Part shown: positions 7,866-18,425 of the stretch, in pieces
Layout of the letters: each line of letters starts with the position of its first letter
Position numbering within the stretch: position 1 is the stretch's first letter
Assembly (NCBI RefSeq): GCF_020005165.1
Contig: NZ_JAHCLT010000002.1
Location: 124,001 to 188,000 of the forward strand
DNA from: Kangiella taiwanensis
GTDB lineage: Bacteria; Pseudomonadota; Gammaproteobacteria; Enterobacterales; Kangiellaceae
DNA length: 64,000 nucleotides
Reading direction: 5' to 3'
Notes under the pieces: generated by a model
Databases searched by the model: none
Told to the model about the DNA's origin: nothing
What the model saw: the letters and a program-made list of their open reading frames with translations, nothing else
Program-made: the position numbers and the translations under genes

Positions 7866-10800
7866 CTACTCTTTTTGTTTCCATTTGATAGTTCTAGCAT
7901 TTTTTCGGAAGAAATCACAGTCATCACCGCTACAAACCGTTTGGGTACCTACCAATAATGCTGCATCTGTATCTTCAGGGAATAATACAGTAGCCCCTGG
8001 TGCAATACCAACATACTTCACATTCGTATAACGGTCTTGGATATTAGCAATATCACCCACAGCGAAGTTGTCTACATCAGGTTTACCGTCTAGTAAGTTA
8101 ACACCATATAACCTGTTCACACCCGAAGTAACACCACAGCCTGGAGGTCCAGGAATATAAGTAGTAAACAGCGTTGTAAAGTCTAACGTTGTTGAGCTAG
8201 ATAAGACTTTTTCAGCAGGTTGAAGATTAAAATACCAACCTTTTTTCTGATTGCCTTCCTCAAAGATATCAGACACTGAAGCAAAGCTTACTTCCCCTGT
8301 ATCTGGGTCTGTGGTTGTATTGGTAACATCTAGAAGTGATGATGCTTTGAGTGGATCAAAATCATCATCTTTTTCATGCTCTGAAATCTCAAAATCATAA
8401 AAAGCATAATATCTATCGCTTGTAGCAGTCGCTTTTGGATTTGAGCGATGACCAGAGCCTAAATTAACTACTGCAAAAGGAATGCCATTATAGATAGCAA
8501 AGGCAACGTCTGGTTTACTGTAGAAACGGTACGGACCGTCTACTGTGCCATCATACACATCAGCAAACAGCTCAACTTTACTAGCGCTTGAGTTTTTCTT
8601 GAAATCGATACGGTATATTTTGCCACCAACATCAGCCGCGTATATGTGATCGACAACAGCGTCGTTATCAAGATCAATAAACGTTAGATCTCCAGCAAAA
8701 CTGTTATAAATGTCACTTTCACTCGCAATTGTACTGTAGCTTGCTGAACCTTTATAAGGAACTGAATAAATACCATCTCCCTTGATAGCATTATCTGCCG
8801 GGTTTATTGCGTTCGCACGGTCATCATAATAAGTATCATAACCACCCGCCAAAACGAGCCTTTTTTCAGAACCATTAATGGTGTGCATTTTCACAACAAA
8901 TGGCTTACTCCAACTTTGACCCAAATTCGGGATTTCAGTTCTTACCTCGTCACTATAACCCAGTTCAGCTTTGGTAAACTCAAAGTCATCAGCAACAGTA
9001 AACATCATTTTCGGTGAGTTGACATTCGAAACATCTAAAGCGAAGACTTCACTTCCCCCTCGACGAGAGCCTACGTATAAGTAGTGCTTTTTAACACCAT
9101 TTTCGACTTCCGTATGAATTGTAATGGTGCCATCAATACCGTACTCACGGAAGTCCGTTTCATGATCAACAGCTGCGTTTGCATACCACTCAGGTACATT
9201 TTTCATCATTTGACGTGGGAAAAATGCCCAACGCTCTTTACCTGTTGCGATATCAATCGCATGAATATAACCCTGGTTCGTCGCAACGAACGCTGTCGAA
9301 GAGCCGTCATCATATTCTAAAATTTCAGGTTTTGAGTGTAAAACATCACCGAAGCGATTGATGTCTTGCCCATCAAGTTGAGTAACACGATGTTTGATCC
9401 ATTGATAATAATTTTTCAACTGATCGCTCAATATATCCGGTACTGCTGTAGTTCTATTCTCGCCAAATAAGCGATCTTGGAAGTCTATTTTTAAAGCGTG
9501 TTTAGCAATATAGTCATTAATAAAATCATCTGTCAGTTGATCTAAATTGTTAGATGTAAGGTTAGTATATACAACAGGCTCAGCACTGACAGAGATATAA
9601 GGCAAGGCTCCACCCGCTTCTACTTTATTACCATCTTCAACATCACCCCAGAAACTTTTCGACTCTTCAATGAAAGTACCTGTTTCAGTATTTACAGCTA
9701 GGTTTCCGTCTTTATCGATAATACGACCATCTGAAAGCTGGTATTTTTTTAAATTACCAAACCAAGATTCACGCGCAGCAGGTTTAAACATACCCATGTA
9801 CAGATTATTACTATGACGCAATCGGTTAGACTGACTTAATGGAATACTTGGAGCCACGAAAGATGTTGTATCTTGAATTGCATTTAGGGACTCATCGAAA
9901 GAACGCACTAATGACTCTACGTTGGTTGGCTCAAAGAATAACTTCTTGCCATTCACTGTTGAAGCTGTGTTTTTCAAAAAGTCAGTGGCAACCTTGTCGT
10001 TTAAAGCAAAAGCTACTGTCGATGTTTGTACTGTTGAACCTGGGAAATTACTTTTAACGTCGTTAATAAAGTAATAGGCCGACAATTTTTCTGTACACTG
10101 TTTACCGTTATTCGTGCCATTTTGCGTGCCTGATTCAGAAGCATCGCAAGTATCTACAACTTTATCAATGTCATCATAAGTCCCTTCATCAAACACCGTA
10201 GGTAAGCCGTCGGTGAGAAGAACAATCGAACTGTTATAACCACATGCGCCATCTAGAATCGGCGATGGAAGTGCCGGACCATTTTGAGTATAAGCACCAC
10301 CTAGGTATTGAGTTGCTTGATAATAGCCCTCTGCTGTTGGAGTACCAAAGTGTGGCTGAATTTGATCAAGCGAGTCAATCAAGTGCTGACGGTGCGTTTT
10401 ACCAGCCGTGGTTTTATCAAGTCGTCTAATTTCTTGAATAACTTTGGTCTGAGGGGTACGACCACCAGAATAGGTTAAGATACCAATCTGATTATTGTCC
10501 TTTGTTTTCTCTGACGTTAAGAATTGATAAAGCGCTTCCTTAAGTCGAGTAATCCGATTGTCTTTATAGATCCAGCGATAATACACATCTCTATAAGCAC
10601 GAGTTAAATCCCATCCTGACAGCCTATCTCTAAATTGAGTATTGTATGGAACATAATCTGTCCATCCATCATTTGTATAGGCTTGGAGCGTCGCAAACCG
10701 TGCTTTATCTTCTGGCACACCGACTAAGCGAGCGCGCACATTTTCAACTTTCTCTGTTTTATTCTGCTGCCAATAATTAACAAGAACCTCGTCGGCTGCT

Positions 10801-10997
10801 GAATCACTATCTTTAAAACTCATGGAGCCAGATTCATCTAACACCAACATTAAGTTAGCGGTTTTGGCTTCACCAAAGAAAATTTCGGTATCATCTGCGT
10901 ATGAGATATTCGGAGCAGATGACAACCCAAGACCAAGCGCTAATGAAATTGCTATAGAACCACCAGCAACTTTTAGCTTTTTCATAAAAATATTCAC
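7866..10997 (-). CDS. pilY1: Type IV pilus tip adhesin / biogenesis protein PilY1
   Basis: PilY1 is the tip-associated factor that primes and regulates type IV pilus assembly and often mediates adhesion. The 1043-residue protein has a signal peptide ending near residue 34 (SYA), then a von Willebrand A domain with the metal motif DESGSMS (54-60). The C-terminal half is a beta-propeller-like region with the calcium loop DLDNDAVVD at about 772-780. The start codon is GTG at 10997, placed six bases after GGAG. An in-frame ATG four codons later is too far from that site. It follows pilX in the operon. Confidence 0.93.
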   Translation of the reverse strand: MNIFMKKLKVAGGSIAISLALGLGLSSAPNISYADDTEIFFGEAKTANLMLVLDESGSMSFKDSDSAADEVLVNYWQQNKTEKVENVRARLVGVPEDKARFATLQAYTNDGWTDYVPYNTQFRDRLSGWDLTRAYRDVYYRWIYKDNRITRLKEALYQFLTSEKTKDNNQIGILTYSGGRTPQTKVIQEIRRLDKTTAGKTHRQHLIDSLDQIQPHFGTPTAEGYYQATQYLGGAYTQNGPALPSPILDGACGYNSSIVLLTDGLPTVFDEGTYDDIDKVVDTCDASESGTQNGTNNGKQCTEKLSAYYFINDVKSNFPGSTVQTSTVAFALNDKVATDFLKNTASTVNGKKLFFEPTNVESLVRSFDESLNAIQDTTSFVAPSIPLSQSNRLRHSNNLYMGMFKPAARESWFGNLKKYQLSDGRIIDKDGNLAVNTETGTFIEESKSFWGDVEDGNKVEAGGALPYISVSAEPVVYTNLTSNNLDQLTDDFINDYIAKHALKIDFQDRLFGENRTTAVPDILSDQLKNYYQWIKHRVTQLDGQDINRFGDVLHSKPEILEYDDGSSTAFVATNQGYIHAIDIATGKERWAFFPRQMMKNVPEWYANAAVDHETDFREYGIDGTITIHTEVENGVKKHYLYVGSRRGGSEVFALDVSNVNSPKMMFTVADDFEFTKAELGYSDEVRTEIPNLGQSWSKPFVVKMHTINGSEKRLVLAGGYDTYYDDRANAINPADNAIKGDGIYSVPYKGSASYSTIASESDIYNSFAGDLTFIDLDNDAVVDHIYAADVGGKIYRIDFKKNSSASKVELFADVYDGTVDGPYRFYSKPDVAFAIYNGIPFAVVNLGSGHRSNPKATATSDRYYAFYDFEISEHEKDDDFDPLKASSLLDVTNTTTDPDTGEVSFASVSDIFEEGNQKKGWYFNLQPAEKVLSSSTTLDFTTLFTTYIPGPPGCGVTSGVNRLYGVNLLDGKPDVDNFAVGDIANIQDRYTNVKYVGIAPGATVLFPEDTDAALLVGTQTVCSGDDCDFFRKNARTIKWKQKE

Positions 10998-11012
10998 ATC
11001 AATCTCCTCGAA

Positions 11013-11558
11013 TTAACTGTTGCCGCACGCAGAAACCAACAAAGACCACTGCTCAATTTGAGTTTTGGCTTCATTCGCATCTTCAATACCATCTCGATTA
11101 GCATCAACCCATGCTTCACCTTGATGCTGAAATACATTACAACCCACGCTATTGGCATTATTCATGCCAGCAGAGTTGCCAACGCATTTAAATGCTTTGG
11201 GGCAGCCTCTGTAAGTAGTATCAGTGCCACCTTTGAGCACACCTCCAGCGTTATCAATTGTCGGAGTTGTAGCACAATCGGTGGTTACCTTACCTGTATA
11301 ATCAACGCAGGTCTTAATTTTTAAATCTTTTGCATTAAGTGTTTGCGCCAAGATGGTTTGATCATACCTATACGTTTCTATAACACTGTTGTTGGAGCTC
11401 TGAGCACCGTGGAAAGAAACACTTTTCTCTTGAATATTGGAAGCCTGCTTTTCAGATAAAACACCTGAGCGCATAATTGATAGCCCAATCACTGTTAGAA
11501 CCAATAATAGGAGCATCGCTATGACTAACGAGAATCCTGATTGCTTATTCATTTTCAT
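11013..11558 (-). CDS. pilX: Minor pilin PilX with a C-terminal EF-hand-like loop
   Basis: This 181-residue prepilin starts MKMNKQSG followed by FSLVIAMLLLLVLTVIGLSI. Position +5 is hydrophobic where most pilins have Glu. That is seen in PilX/GspK-type tip subunits. Near the C-terminus, DANRDGIEDANE (152-163) matches the canonical 12-residue EF-hand calcium loop. The ATG at 11558, one base after the pilW stop, follows GGGA. The longer frame from 11603 would overlap pilW and lacks a pilin-type N-terminus. Confidence 0.88.
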   Translation of the reverse strand: MKMNKQSGFSLVIAMLLLLVLTVIGLSIMRSGVLSEKQASNIQEKSVSFHGAQSSNNSVIETYRYDQTILAQTLNAKDLKIKTCVDYTGKVTTDCATTPTIDNAGGVLKGGTDTTYRGCPKAFKCVGNSAGMNNANSVGCNVFQHQGEAWVDANRDGIEDANEAKTQIEQWSLLVSACGNS

Positions 11559-11559
11559 A

Positions 11560-12294
11560 TTAAATCCCACTCGGTCTATTGTGGATAACAACCGTTGTTT
11601 CATACTTTAGATGAAGCTTTTTATCGTTCACACTAATATCCTTCCCTAACAAATTAATGTTTCGGGAAATGTTTGAATCAGATGTATTTTTGTCTGATGT
11701 CAGTAGTAAACCGAATCGAATGCTTCTGATATTTGAAACGTTAGTGATATTATCTGCGGTAACATAATTTAAACTAGAGCCATTAAGCTCTCCGTATAGA
11801 ACCTGGAAGTCTTCCACATTACTGATCAATGGCTGGCCATTACAGGTTAATACACCACCATTGACTTCATAAGTATTCGTAATAACATCACCAGGAGTCA
11901 CTGCTGTACCGTTACAGTCAGCACTGTCAATCGCAGCTCCAATACAGTCATTTATCGGCTGACTACTATCGCATGACTCGTAATGAATTTTTAAAGAGTC
12001 AATACCTGTACCACCCTCATACGTCTTATAGTCTGTAGGAACCGGACTATTCATAGTGTAAGTAATCGACGAATTATTGACCCAGCCTGCTCTGGCAATA
12101 TCTTCTTTCATAAAGCTTAATGCTAGCTGCGCATCACTTTGGGCACCAATAACACCTTCAGCAGTATTATTAGTTTTTTTTGTCGATAAATAGATTGTGA
12201 AGACGCCGGCTATTAGGATCAGTCCCAATAGCATTCCGACCATCAGTTCAACTAATGTAAAGCCGCGTTCTCGCTTTGTGTATTTGATAATCAT
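11560..12294 (-). CDS. pilW: Minor pilin PilW
   Basis: This 244-residue prepilin has the leader MIIKYTKRERG and helix FTLVELMVGMLLGLILIAGV with Glu5, then the PilW-type stretch SDAQLALSFMKEDIARAGWV. PilW joins PilV, PilX, FimT/U, PilE and PilY1 in the tip complex. The globular domain contains several cysteines spaced for disulfides. Gene order after pilV and before pilX matches other gammaproteobacteria. Confidence 0.9.
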   Translation of the reverse strand: MIIKYTKRERGFTLVELMVGMLLGLILIAGVFTIYLSTKKTNNTAEGVIGAQSDAQLALSFMKEDIARAGWVNNSSITYTMNSPVPTDYKTYEGGTGIDSLKIHYESCDSSQPINDCIGAAIDSADCNGTAVTPGDVITNTYEVNGGVLTCNGQPLISNVEDFQVLYGELNGSSLNYVTADNITNVSNIRSIRFGLLLTSDKNTSDSNISRNINLLGKDISVNDKKLHLKYETTVVIHNRPSGI

Positions 12295-12307
12295 AATAAA
12301 AACAGCC

Positions 12308-12910
12308 CTATGGGATAATTTCTACAACTGCGCATGAATAGCCTAAAGTTAGGTCCGTTCCATCAGGCAAAACCCCTTCACATCGAGAAGTTGTTACCTG
12401 TTTATCGCCAAAATCGGAACGCTCAACCTGAGGCCAAGCAGCATAAAGAGTCAGCTTGGAGCCTGTGCTACAAGCATCGGCATCTGCAACTCTATCATTA
12501 CAAGCGACACCAACTTGCGCTCCTTGAATTCCAGAGCTATCAAGGCTCATGCAAATAGAATCAATATCTGCTTGAGCTAAACTTTCCCCTGAGCACGAAT
12601 CGCCACAATTACTTTTTGCTTCATAAGGGACACCCGTTACTTCACACCACTGCACAAAGGTCCCAGATGCTGCCCCACCGGTATAAAACGAACCAGGATC
12701 ATCCGCAAAGAACTCTCTGTTGGCCATAATTCGTGAACTAGCATCACTCAGCCAAGCAACAGCTTGTGAGCGAGCATAACTCTCTTGAGTTGATGTAAGC
12801 GTTTTGACTTGCAGCGCAGCAATTCCCAACATGCCAATAGCGACGACAAGAACGGTTATTAATACCTCAATTAAAGTTAAACCCTGAATTTGCTTTTTAG
12901 ATACCAACAT
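12308..12910 (-). CDS. pilV: Minor pilin PilV
   Basis: This 200-residue prepilin has the leader MLVSKKQIQG and helix LTLIEVLITVLVVAIGMLGI, with Leu in place of Phe at +1 and Glu at +5. The following LQVKTLTSTQESYARSQAV is typical of PilV. The ATG at 12910 lies two bases after the fimT stop and downstream of AGGTGG. The longer alternative uses a TTG at 12919 inside fimT. The cysteine-rich C-terminal half suggests an extracellular disulfide-bonded domain. Confidence 0.9.
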   Translation of the reverse strand: MLVSKKQIQGLTLIEVLITVLVVAIGMLGIAALQVKTLTSTQESYARSQAVAWLSDASSRIMANREFFADDPGSFYTGGAASGTFVQWCEVTGVPYEAKSNCGDSCSGESLAQADIDSICMSLDSSGIQGAQVGVACNDRVADADACSTGSKLTLYAAWPQVERSDFGDKQVTTSRCEGVLPDGTDLTLGYSCAVVEIIP

Positions 12911-12912
12911 AA

Positions 12913-13392
12913 TTAACAATCCACCTTTTCAACTTTAGATGAACCCGACGGCGAGACATCGATTTTTCTACCCTGACCGTTTTTGCCACAAAAGACCACA
13001 CCATTCGCGCCTAAATGCTTGTTTTTGCTATAGCCTGTAGCATCAAAAACTACTGAGTCTTTTGAAGAGCTAGCCCCCAAAGATAATGCACTCGAAATTT
13101 TTCCTTGATTGAGCAACTCGACCGTGGCTCCACCATCGATATAAGAAACTACCCAGCCGTTAGCCCAAGAGCCACTGACAGGAGCAACCGTGACATCAGT
13201 TTTTAGCTTCACAGCTTCACTTCTCGCTGAAACCAAGCTGGCATTTAGGTTATTTGCCTCTCCGGTTAAGCGATTGCTATCAATGAAATTACTGAGTGAA
13301 GGTATAGCAATAGCGGTTGCGATACCAAGAACAGCGATTGCTGTCATTAGTTCGACGAGCGTGAACCCTTTCATGCTTTTTATTTTTGACAT
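12913..13392 (-). CDS. fimT: Minor pilin FimT/FimU (GspH family)
   Basis: This is the first gene of the pilus operon. The 159-residue protein has the leader MSKIKSMKG and helix FTLVELMTAIAVLGIATAIA, then NRLTGEANNLNASLVSARSEAVK, the conserved GspH/FimT helix. Two cysteines near the C-terminus (VFCGK and VDC) may pair. Only one FimT/FimU-type gene is present here, while Pseudomonas has two. Upstream is an AT-rich region with TTGACA and TATAAA elements at non-ideal spacing. Confidence 0.88.
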   Translation of the reverse strand: MSKIKSMKGFTLVELMTAIAVLGIATAIAIPSLSNFIDSNRLTGEANNLNASLVSARSEAVKLKTDVTVAPVSGSWANGWVVSYIDGGATVELLNQGKISSALSLGASSSKDSVVFDATGYSKNKHLGANGVVFCGKNGQGRKIDVSPSGSSKVEKVDC

Positions 13393-13474
13393 TTACTTAC
13401 ATACCTATTATTTGTCGACTTTTACTTTATACGACATTTAACTGTCAAAAGCATATTATCTTAGACAAGCGGTA

Positions 13475-13510
13475 CAAAAAAGCCGATAAGCGGTAACTTA
13501 TCGGCTTTAA
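13475..13510 (-). terminator. Rho-independent terminator after ispH
   Basis: On the minus strand AAAGCCGATAAG and CTTATCGGCTTT form a 12-bp hairpin with a 6-base loop and a following T run, 37 bases downstream of the ispH stop codon. It also separates ispH from the pilin operon promoter. Confidence 0.9.
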
Positions 13511-13546
13511 GTGGTTAATTTTGAAGAAGTTTGATGCAGTTCTGAC

Positions 13547-14482
13547 TTAATTTGGACGTAATTCGCTGGGTAAGACAAAAACGATACTTTCTTCGACCCC
13601 TTCTGACTCTTTAGGATTTACGCCACCTTGCGACTCAAGGTAAGTAATCACGTCTTTGACGAGGACTTCAGGCGCTGATGCACCTGCAGTAACACCCACT
13701 TTCTCAACGCCTTCTAGCCAATCAGGGTTTATTTCGCCAGCATTATTAATGAGGAATGAGCGCGTGCCTTTATTCTCTGCCAGCTCTTGCAAACGGCTAG
13801 AGTTAGAGCTGTTTTGAGCTCCGACAACAAGAATTAAGTCGCACTCAGCGGCTAACTGCTTGACCGCATCTTGACGATTCTGCGTTGCGTAGCAGATATC
13901 ATCTTTCTTAGGCCCTTGAATTTTAGGGAATTTCTTCTGTAGAGCTTTAACCAATCGTTGAGTATCATCGACCGACAGTGTTGTTTGGGTAACATAAAAC
14001 AACTGCTCAGGATTTTTGACTTCTAGCTGAGCAACATCTTGTTCATCTTCTACGAGGTAAATACCAGAGTCAGCATTATCATACTGCCCCATTGTACCCT
14101 CAACTTCAGGATGCCCTTTATGGCCAATTAGAATACATTCTTCGTTACGACGGCTGTGGCGCGCTACCTCCATGTGAACTTTCGTCACCAGCGGACAAGT
14201 AGCATCGAAAACCTTTAGATTACGCTCTTCAGCGTCACGTCGAACCTGCTGCGAGACACCATGAGCACTGAAAATCAGCGTTGAATCTCTTGGTACATCG
14301 TTTAAATCTTCAATGAAAACAGCACCTTTTTCACGAAGGCCGTCGACCACAAATTTGTTGTGCACGACTTCATGCTTAACATAAATAGGCGCACCAAACA
14401 TCTCAATCGCACGATTCACAATCTCAATTGCTCGATCAACGCCAGCGCAGAAGCCACGGGGATTTGCTAATACTATTTCCAA
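13547..14482 (-). CDS. ispH: 4-hydroxy-3-methylbut-2-enyl diphosphate reductase
   Basis: IspH is the last enzyme of the MEP isoprenoid pathway and contains an iron-sulfur cluster. Cluster cysteines are visible in [17 protein letters not shown] and DDICYAT, together with the substrate motif SAHGVS. No ATG is available near the N-terminus. The TTG at 14482 gives [12 protein letters not shown], matching the E. coli N-terminus, and sits six bases after AGGT, so it is preferred over the TTG at 14515. The length of 311 residues is normal. It ends the ileS-lspA-fkpB-ispH group, the usual arrangement. Confidence 0.95.
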   Translation of the reverse strand: MEIVLANPRGFCAGVDRAIEIVNRAIEMFGAPIYVKHEVVHNKFVVDGLREKGAVFIEDLNDVPRDSTLIFSAHGVSQQVRRDAEERNLKVFDATCPLVTKVHMEVARHSRRNEECILIGHKGHPEVEGTMGQYDNADSGIYLVEDEQDVAQLEVKNPEQLFYVTQTTLSVDDTQRLVKALQKKFPKIQGPKKDDICYATQNRQDAVKQLAAECDLILVVGAQNSSNSSRLQELAENKGTRSFLINNAGEINPDWLEGVEKVGVTAGASAPEVLVKDVITYLESQGGVNPKESEGVEESIVFVLPSELRPN

Positions 14483-14543
14483 AAGATTACCTACTAGATT
14501 CGTCGTTCCCGCCAAGGCGGAAATGACACCTTAAATACTTACC

Positions 14544-14987
14544 CTATTGTCTCACTTCGACAATTTCAATTTCAAGAATTATATCTTGATCGGCTAAGGG
14601 GTGATTAAAATCAACTTTTACGGAATGCCCCTGAATCTCACGGATCATTCCTGGTACAGTGCCACCCATCATGTCCTCAAAAGCAATGATAGAGCCTTCT
14701 TCAAGCTTCACGTCAGCAGAAAACTGGTTAATATCCATAAAGTGGATATCATCAGGATTTGCTGGGCCAAAAAAGTCAGAGCCATGAATCTCTAACTTTT
14801 TCTCTTCACCGGCTTTTAGCCCCAGCAATGACTTTTCGATCACCTCAGTCAGGCTACCATCACCAAAGACAAACCATACAGGCTTACCATTAACGCGAGT
14901 GCTATCGGCGGCCGAACCATCTTTGAGTAGGACGTTAAAGTGTACTAATGCTTTCGAATCAGCAGTAATGATTTGTTCTGTCGTCAT
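14544..14987 (-). CDS. fkpB: FKBP-type peptidyl-prolyl isomerase, SlpA type
   Basis: This 147-residue protein has the SlpA-type FKBP core with an inserted flap: VHFNVLLKDGSAADST, FVFGDGSL, LLGLKAGEEKKLEI and the C-terminal DFNHPLADQDIILEIEI. It catalyses cis-trans isomerisation at proline and may act as a chaperone. The position between lspA and ispH is conserved in gammaproteobacteria. No signal peptide is visible, so it should be cytoplasmic. Confidence 0.93.
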   Translation of the reverse strand: MTTEQIITADSKALVHFNVLLKDGSAADSTRVNGKPVWFVFGDGSLTEVIEKSLLGLKAGEEKKLEIHGSDFFGPANPDDIHFMDINQFSADVKLEEGSIIAFEDMMGGTVPGMIREIQGHSVKVDFNHPLADQDIILEIEIVEVRQ

Positions 14988-15012
14988 AAATACCTAGGAG
15001 TGTTGAAGACTA

Positions 15013-15537
15013 TTATTTAGAAGGTTGCTTATCCGAGGGTTTCTTTTCCGGATTCTTAAAACTATCAATAATTAACAGCCCAACGCCCGCTAAAATAACG
15101 CTGTCAGCAATATTAAACGTTGGCCAATGATAGCCATCTTTCGAGACGTACCAATCAATAAAATCAATCACATAGCCATAAGCTAGACGGTCATACAAGT
15201 TACCAATAGCACCGCTGAGAATTAACGCCATGCCAATATTTGATAGCTTGTAGTGCTTCGGTGTTTTGTACATCCATACTAACAGCGCGATACTAATGGC
15301 GAAAGCAATCGCCGTGAACAGCCAGCGTTGCCAGCCCCCAGCATCACCTAGAAAGCTAAAGGCAGCGCCGTAGTTATAAGCCAAGTTCAAATCAAAGTGA
15401 GGCATCACCTCAACAATGGGGCCACCATAAACCGGCGCTAAATTATTATCAGCCCAAATTTTAGTGGCCTGATCGATGATTAATAGAATCGCTGTGATCC
15501 AAAGCCAAACTAAGCCAGATTCTCTTATTTTGTTCAA
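15013..15537 (-). CDS. lspA: Prolipoprotein signal peptidase (signal peptidase II)
   Basis: LspA cleaves signal peptides of lipid-modified prolipoproteins in the inner membrane. The 174-residue protein has four hydrophobic segments. The likely aspartate dyad is at about 125 (GYVIDF) and 145 (FNIADS), and GNLYDR precedes it. The C-terminal tail is lysine-rich. It lies 53 bases after ileS and upstream of fkpB, the standard order. Lipoproteins in this window (195-residue and OmpA-type) would be its substrates. Confidence 0.96.
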   Translation of the reverse strand: MNKIRESGLVWLWITAILLIIDQATKIWADNNLAPVYGGPIVEVMPHFDLNLAYNYGAAFSFLGDAGGWQRWLFTAIAFAISIALLVWMYKTPKHYKLSNIGMALILSGAIGNLYDRLAYGYVIDFIDWYVSKDGYHWPTFNIADSVILAGVGLLIIDSFKNPEKKPSDKQPSK

Positions 15538-15590
15538 AATATTTTCTCTATGTTATCGCAGTCATGCCACTCTAAAACTTGAAGAAGAGT

Positions 15591-18398
15591 CTATGCGTAA
15601 TGACGCACTTCGCCATCACCAACCACATTGTCGACACAACGATTACAAATCGTTGGGTGTTCACTATTGGAACCGACATCTTCACGATAGTGCCAGCAAC
15701 GCTCACATTTCTCAGCTTCCGAAGCTTCGATGGTCAGCTTTAACCCTTCGATGTCAGTTTCTTCACCAGCATCATCTTTAATCAACTTTGCTTGCGACGT
15801 AATGAAAACAAAACGCAACTCATCTTCCAGCTTGCTCAGTACAGCGTAAAGCTGCTCATCAGCATGAATCGTTACTTCAGCTTGTAACGAACCGCCAATA
15901 GCACCGTCTTTACGCTTCACTTCGATGGCTTTATTGATTGCATCTTTAACGTTAGAGATACGATCCCAGTCTTCTGCTGTAATGTCTGCATTTTCCATCG
16001 CAAATAAACCGTCATACCACTCTGAAATGAAGACACTCTTCTCACGTTCGCCACTCGCTGGCTTTGGTAGTAGCGGCCAAATTTCATTCGCGGTGAAGCT
16101 CAAGATAGGCGCCATCCAGCGAACCAGTGCTTCAACGATATGGTACAAAGCTGTTTGGCAAGAGCGTTGAGCCTTTGAGCCACGCTTCGCTGTGTACTGA
16201 CGATCTTTAATAATGTCTAAGTAGAAACTGCCCATATCAATCGAGCAGAAATGGTGGATCTTCTGCGCCACGACCCAGAAGTTGTAATTATCGTATGCAT
16301 CAATAATGGCCGCCTGAGCCTGATACGCTGCATCAACCGCCCAGCGGTCTAATGGCAATAATTCATCTTTGGCTAGTAAATCTGTCGATGGCTCGAAGCC
16401 TTCTAGGTTCGCCAAAAGGAAGCGCGACGTATTACGCAAACGACGGTATGTATCGCCTGTACGCTTTAAGATTTCTTCTGAAACCGCCATTTCACCGCGA
16501 TAATCAGCCGATGAAACCCACAAGCGCAGTACATCAGCACCCAGCTTGTTGATCACATCATTTGGCGCCATGACGTTGCCTTTCGACTTCGACATTTTCT
16601 CGCCTTTACCGTCCACTACGAAACCGTGCGTTAAGCAGTGTTTATAAGGTGCATGCCCATGGATGCCCACAGACGTTAGTAATGACGACTGGAACCAGCC
16701 ACGGTGCTGATCTGAACCTTCTAGGTACAAGTCTGCTGGCTGACGCAAATAATCACGAGCAGACAACACACAGTAATGTGTTACACCTGAGTCAAACCAA
16801 ACATCAAGCGTATCATCAATTTTTTCGTATTTATCAGCATCAACAAACTCGGCCGCATCTAAGTCGTACCAAGCTTGGATACCCTTTTCTTCGATCAAAA
16901 CAGCCACTTTCTCCATCAGCTGTGCGGCGTCAGGATGCGGCTGACCATCTTTCTTATCGATGAATAAACATAACGGCACGCCCCAAGTGCGCTGACGTGA
17001 AATACACCAGTCTGGACGGTTTTCGACCATCGACTCGATTCGAGCTTGGCCCCAATCAGGGACCCACTTAACCTTTTTAATTTCCTGCATCGCAGTCGAT
17101 TGCAAACCATTTTGCGACATGGAAATAAACCACTGAGGGGTCGCACGATAAATTAATGGCGTCTTAGTTCTCCAACAATGTGGATAGCTGTGACGAATTT
17201 TGTCTTGATGCAATAATTTACCGTTCTCAACCAAGTGCTCAACGATCGGCGGATCAACTTTATAAACGTGCTGGCCGTTAAAAATCGGGGTGTCATCTGA
17301 AAAGACACCGTTAGCCATAACGTAATTCAATAAACCAATGCCGTACTTTTTAACCACTTGGAAATCATCAGGGCCGTGATCAGGTGCCGTATGGACTAAG
17401 CCAGTACCAGCATCAGTCGTCACGTGGTCACCAACGATCACAGGCAAGGTTTTGTCATAAAACGGATGGTTAATCTGTAAATTCTCTAATTTGTCACCCG
17501 TCGTGGTCGCGACAACGTCATAGTCTGTAATTTCAGCCTCTGACATGACTTGCTTATACAAGTCTTCTGCCAGCACAAACTGCTCTTCACCAGAGTCAGT
17601 TTTCGCCTTTACCAATACATAACGAAAGTCTGCATGCACTGTCACCGCTTGGCTAGACGGCAATGTCCAAGGCGTTGTTGTCCAGATAACCACTGACGTA
17701 TTCTGACAAGAAGCGCCATTGAAGGCTTTCTCAAAGCCGTCAATATCCGCTAACGGGTAGCGCACATAAATGGAGTAGGAGGTTTTATCTTGATATTCAA
17801 CTTCTGCTTCTGCCAACGATGAACCACCCACGACACTCCAATACACAGGCTTCTCGCCTTTGTGCATGTGACCGTTCTTTACCAGCTTCGAAAGTGCACG
17901 AACGATATTCGCTTCAAAGCTAAAGTTCATGGTCTTATAAGGATTGTCCCACTCGCCTAAAACGCCCAGACGAACAAAATCCTTCATTTGTCCATCCACT
18001 TGCTTCTCGGCATAGTCACGGCACTTTTGACGGAAATCTGCATGAGACACTTTCTGGCCAGCTTTACCGACTTTCTTCTCGACAACATTTTCGATTGGCA
18101 AACCATGGCAATCCCATCCAGGCACGTAAGGGCTGTCAAAACCGCTGATGGTTTTACTCTTAACCACGATATCTTTTAAGATTTTATTAACTGAGTGACC
18201 AATGTGAATATTACCGTTCGCATACGGAGGGCCATCATGCAAAATGAATTGCTCACGGCCAGCACGTGCTTTACGGATTTCGCCATACAAATCGTTCTTT
18301 TCCCATTCAGCCAACATTTTTGGCTCACGATTCGGCAGATTGCCGCGCATCTCAAACTTAGTTTTCGGTAAGTTTAATGTGTCTTTATAGTCACTCAT
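15591..18398 (-). CDS. ileS: Isoleucyl-tRNA synthetase
   Basis: This class I synthetase of 935 residues charges tRNA-Ile. It has the HIGH motif in NGNIHIGHS, an editing domain with WTTTPWTLP, the KMSKS motif in [10 protein letters not shown], and a C-terminal zinc finger built from CERCWHYR and CNRCV. The length and layout match the bacterial-type (IleS1) enzyme. It follows ribF by 27 bases and precedes lspA, which suggests co-transcription. The start ATG at 18398 gives the usual [11 protein letters not shown] beginning. Confidence 0.97.
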   Translation of the reverse strand: MSDYKDTLNLPKTKFEMRGNLPNREPKMLAEWEKNDLYGEIRKARAGREQFILHDGPPYANGNIHIGHSVNKILKDIVVKSKTISGFDSPYVPGWDCHGLPIENVVEKKVGKAGQKVSHADFRQKCRDYAEKQVDGQMKDFVRLGVLGEWDNPYKTMNFSFEANIVRALSKLVKNGHMHKGEKPVYWSVVGGSSLAEAEVEYQDKTSYSIYVRYPLADIDGFEKAFNGASCQNTSVVIWTTTPWTLPSSQAVTVHADFRYVLVKAKTDSGEEQFVLAEDLYKQVMSEAEITDYDVVATTTGDKLENLQINHPFYDKTLPVIVGDHVTTDAGTGLVHTAPDHGPDDFQVVKKYGIGLLNYVMANGVFSDDTPIFNGQHVYKVDPPIVEHLVENGKLLHQDKIRHSYPHCWRTKTPLIYRATPQWFISMSQNGLQSTAMQEIKKVKWVPDWGQARIESMVENRPDWCISRQRTWGVPLCLFIDKKDGQPHPDAAQLMEKVAVLIEEKGIQAWYDLDAAEFVDADKYEKIDDTLDVWFDSGVTHYCVLSARDYLRQPADLYLEGSDQHRGWFQSSLLTSVGIHGHAPYKHCLTHGFVVDGKGEKMSKSKGNVMAPNDVINKLGADVLRLWVSSADYRGEMAVSEEILKRTGDTYRRLRNTSRFLLANLEGFEPSTDLLAKDELLPLDRWAVDAAYQAQAAIIDAYDNYNFWVVAQKIHHFCSIDMGSFYLDIIKDRQYTAKRGSKAQRSCQTALYHIVEALVRWMAPILSFTANEIWPLLPKPASGEREKSVFISEWYDGLFAMENADITAEDWDRISNVKDAINKAIEVKRKDGAIGGSLQAEVTIHADEQLYAVLSKLEDELRFVFITSQAKLIKDDAGEETDIEGLKLTIEASEAEKCERCWHYREDVGSNSEHPTICNRCVDNVVGDGEVRHYA

Positions 18399-18425
18399 CG
18401 AAATGATTACTCTATTTTAGTTAAT

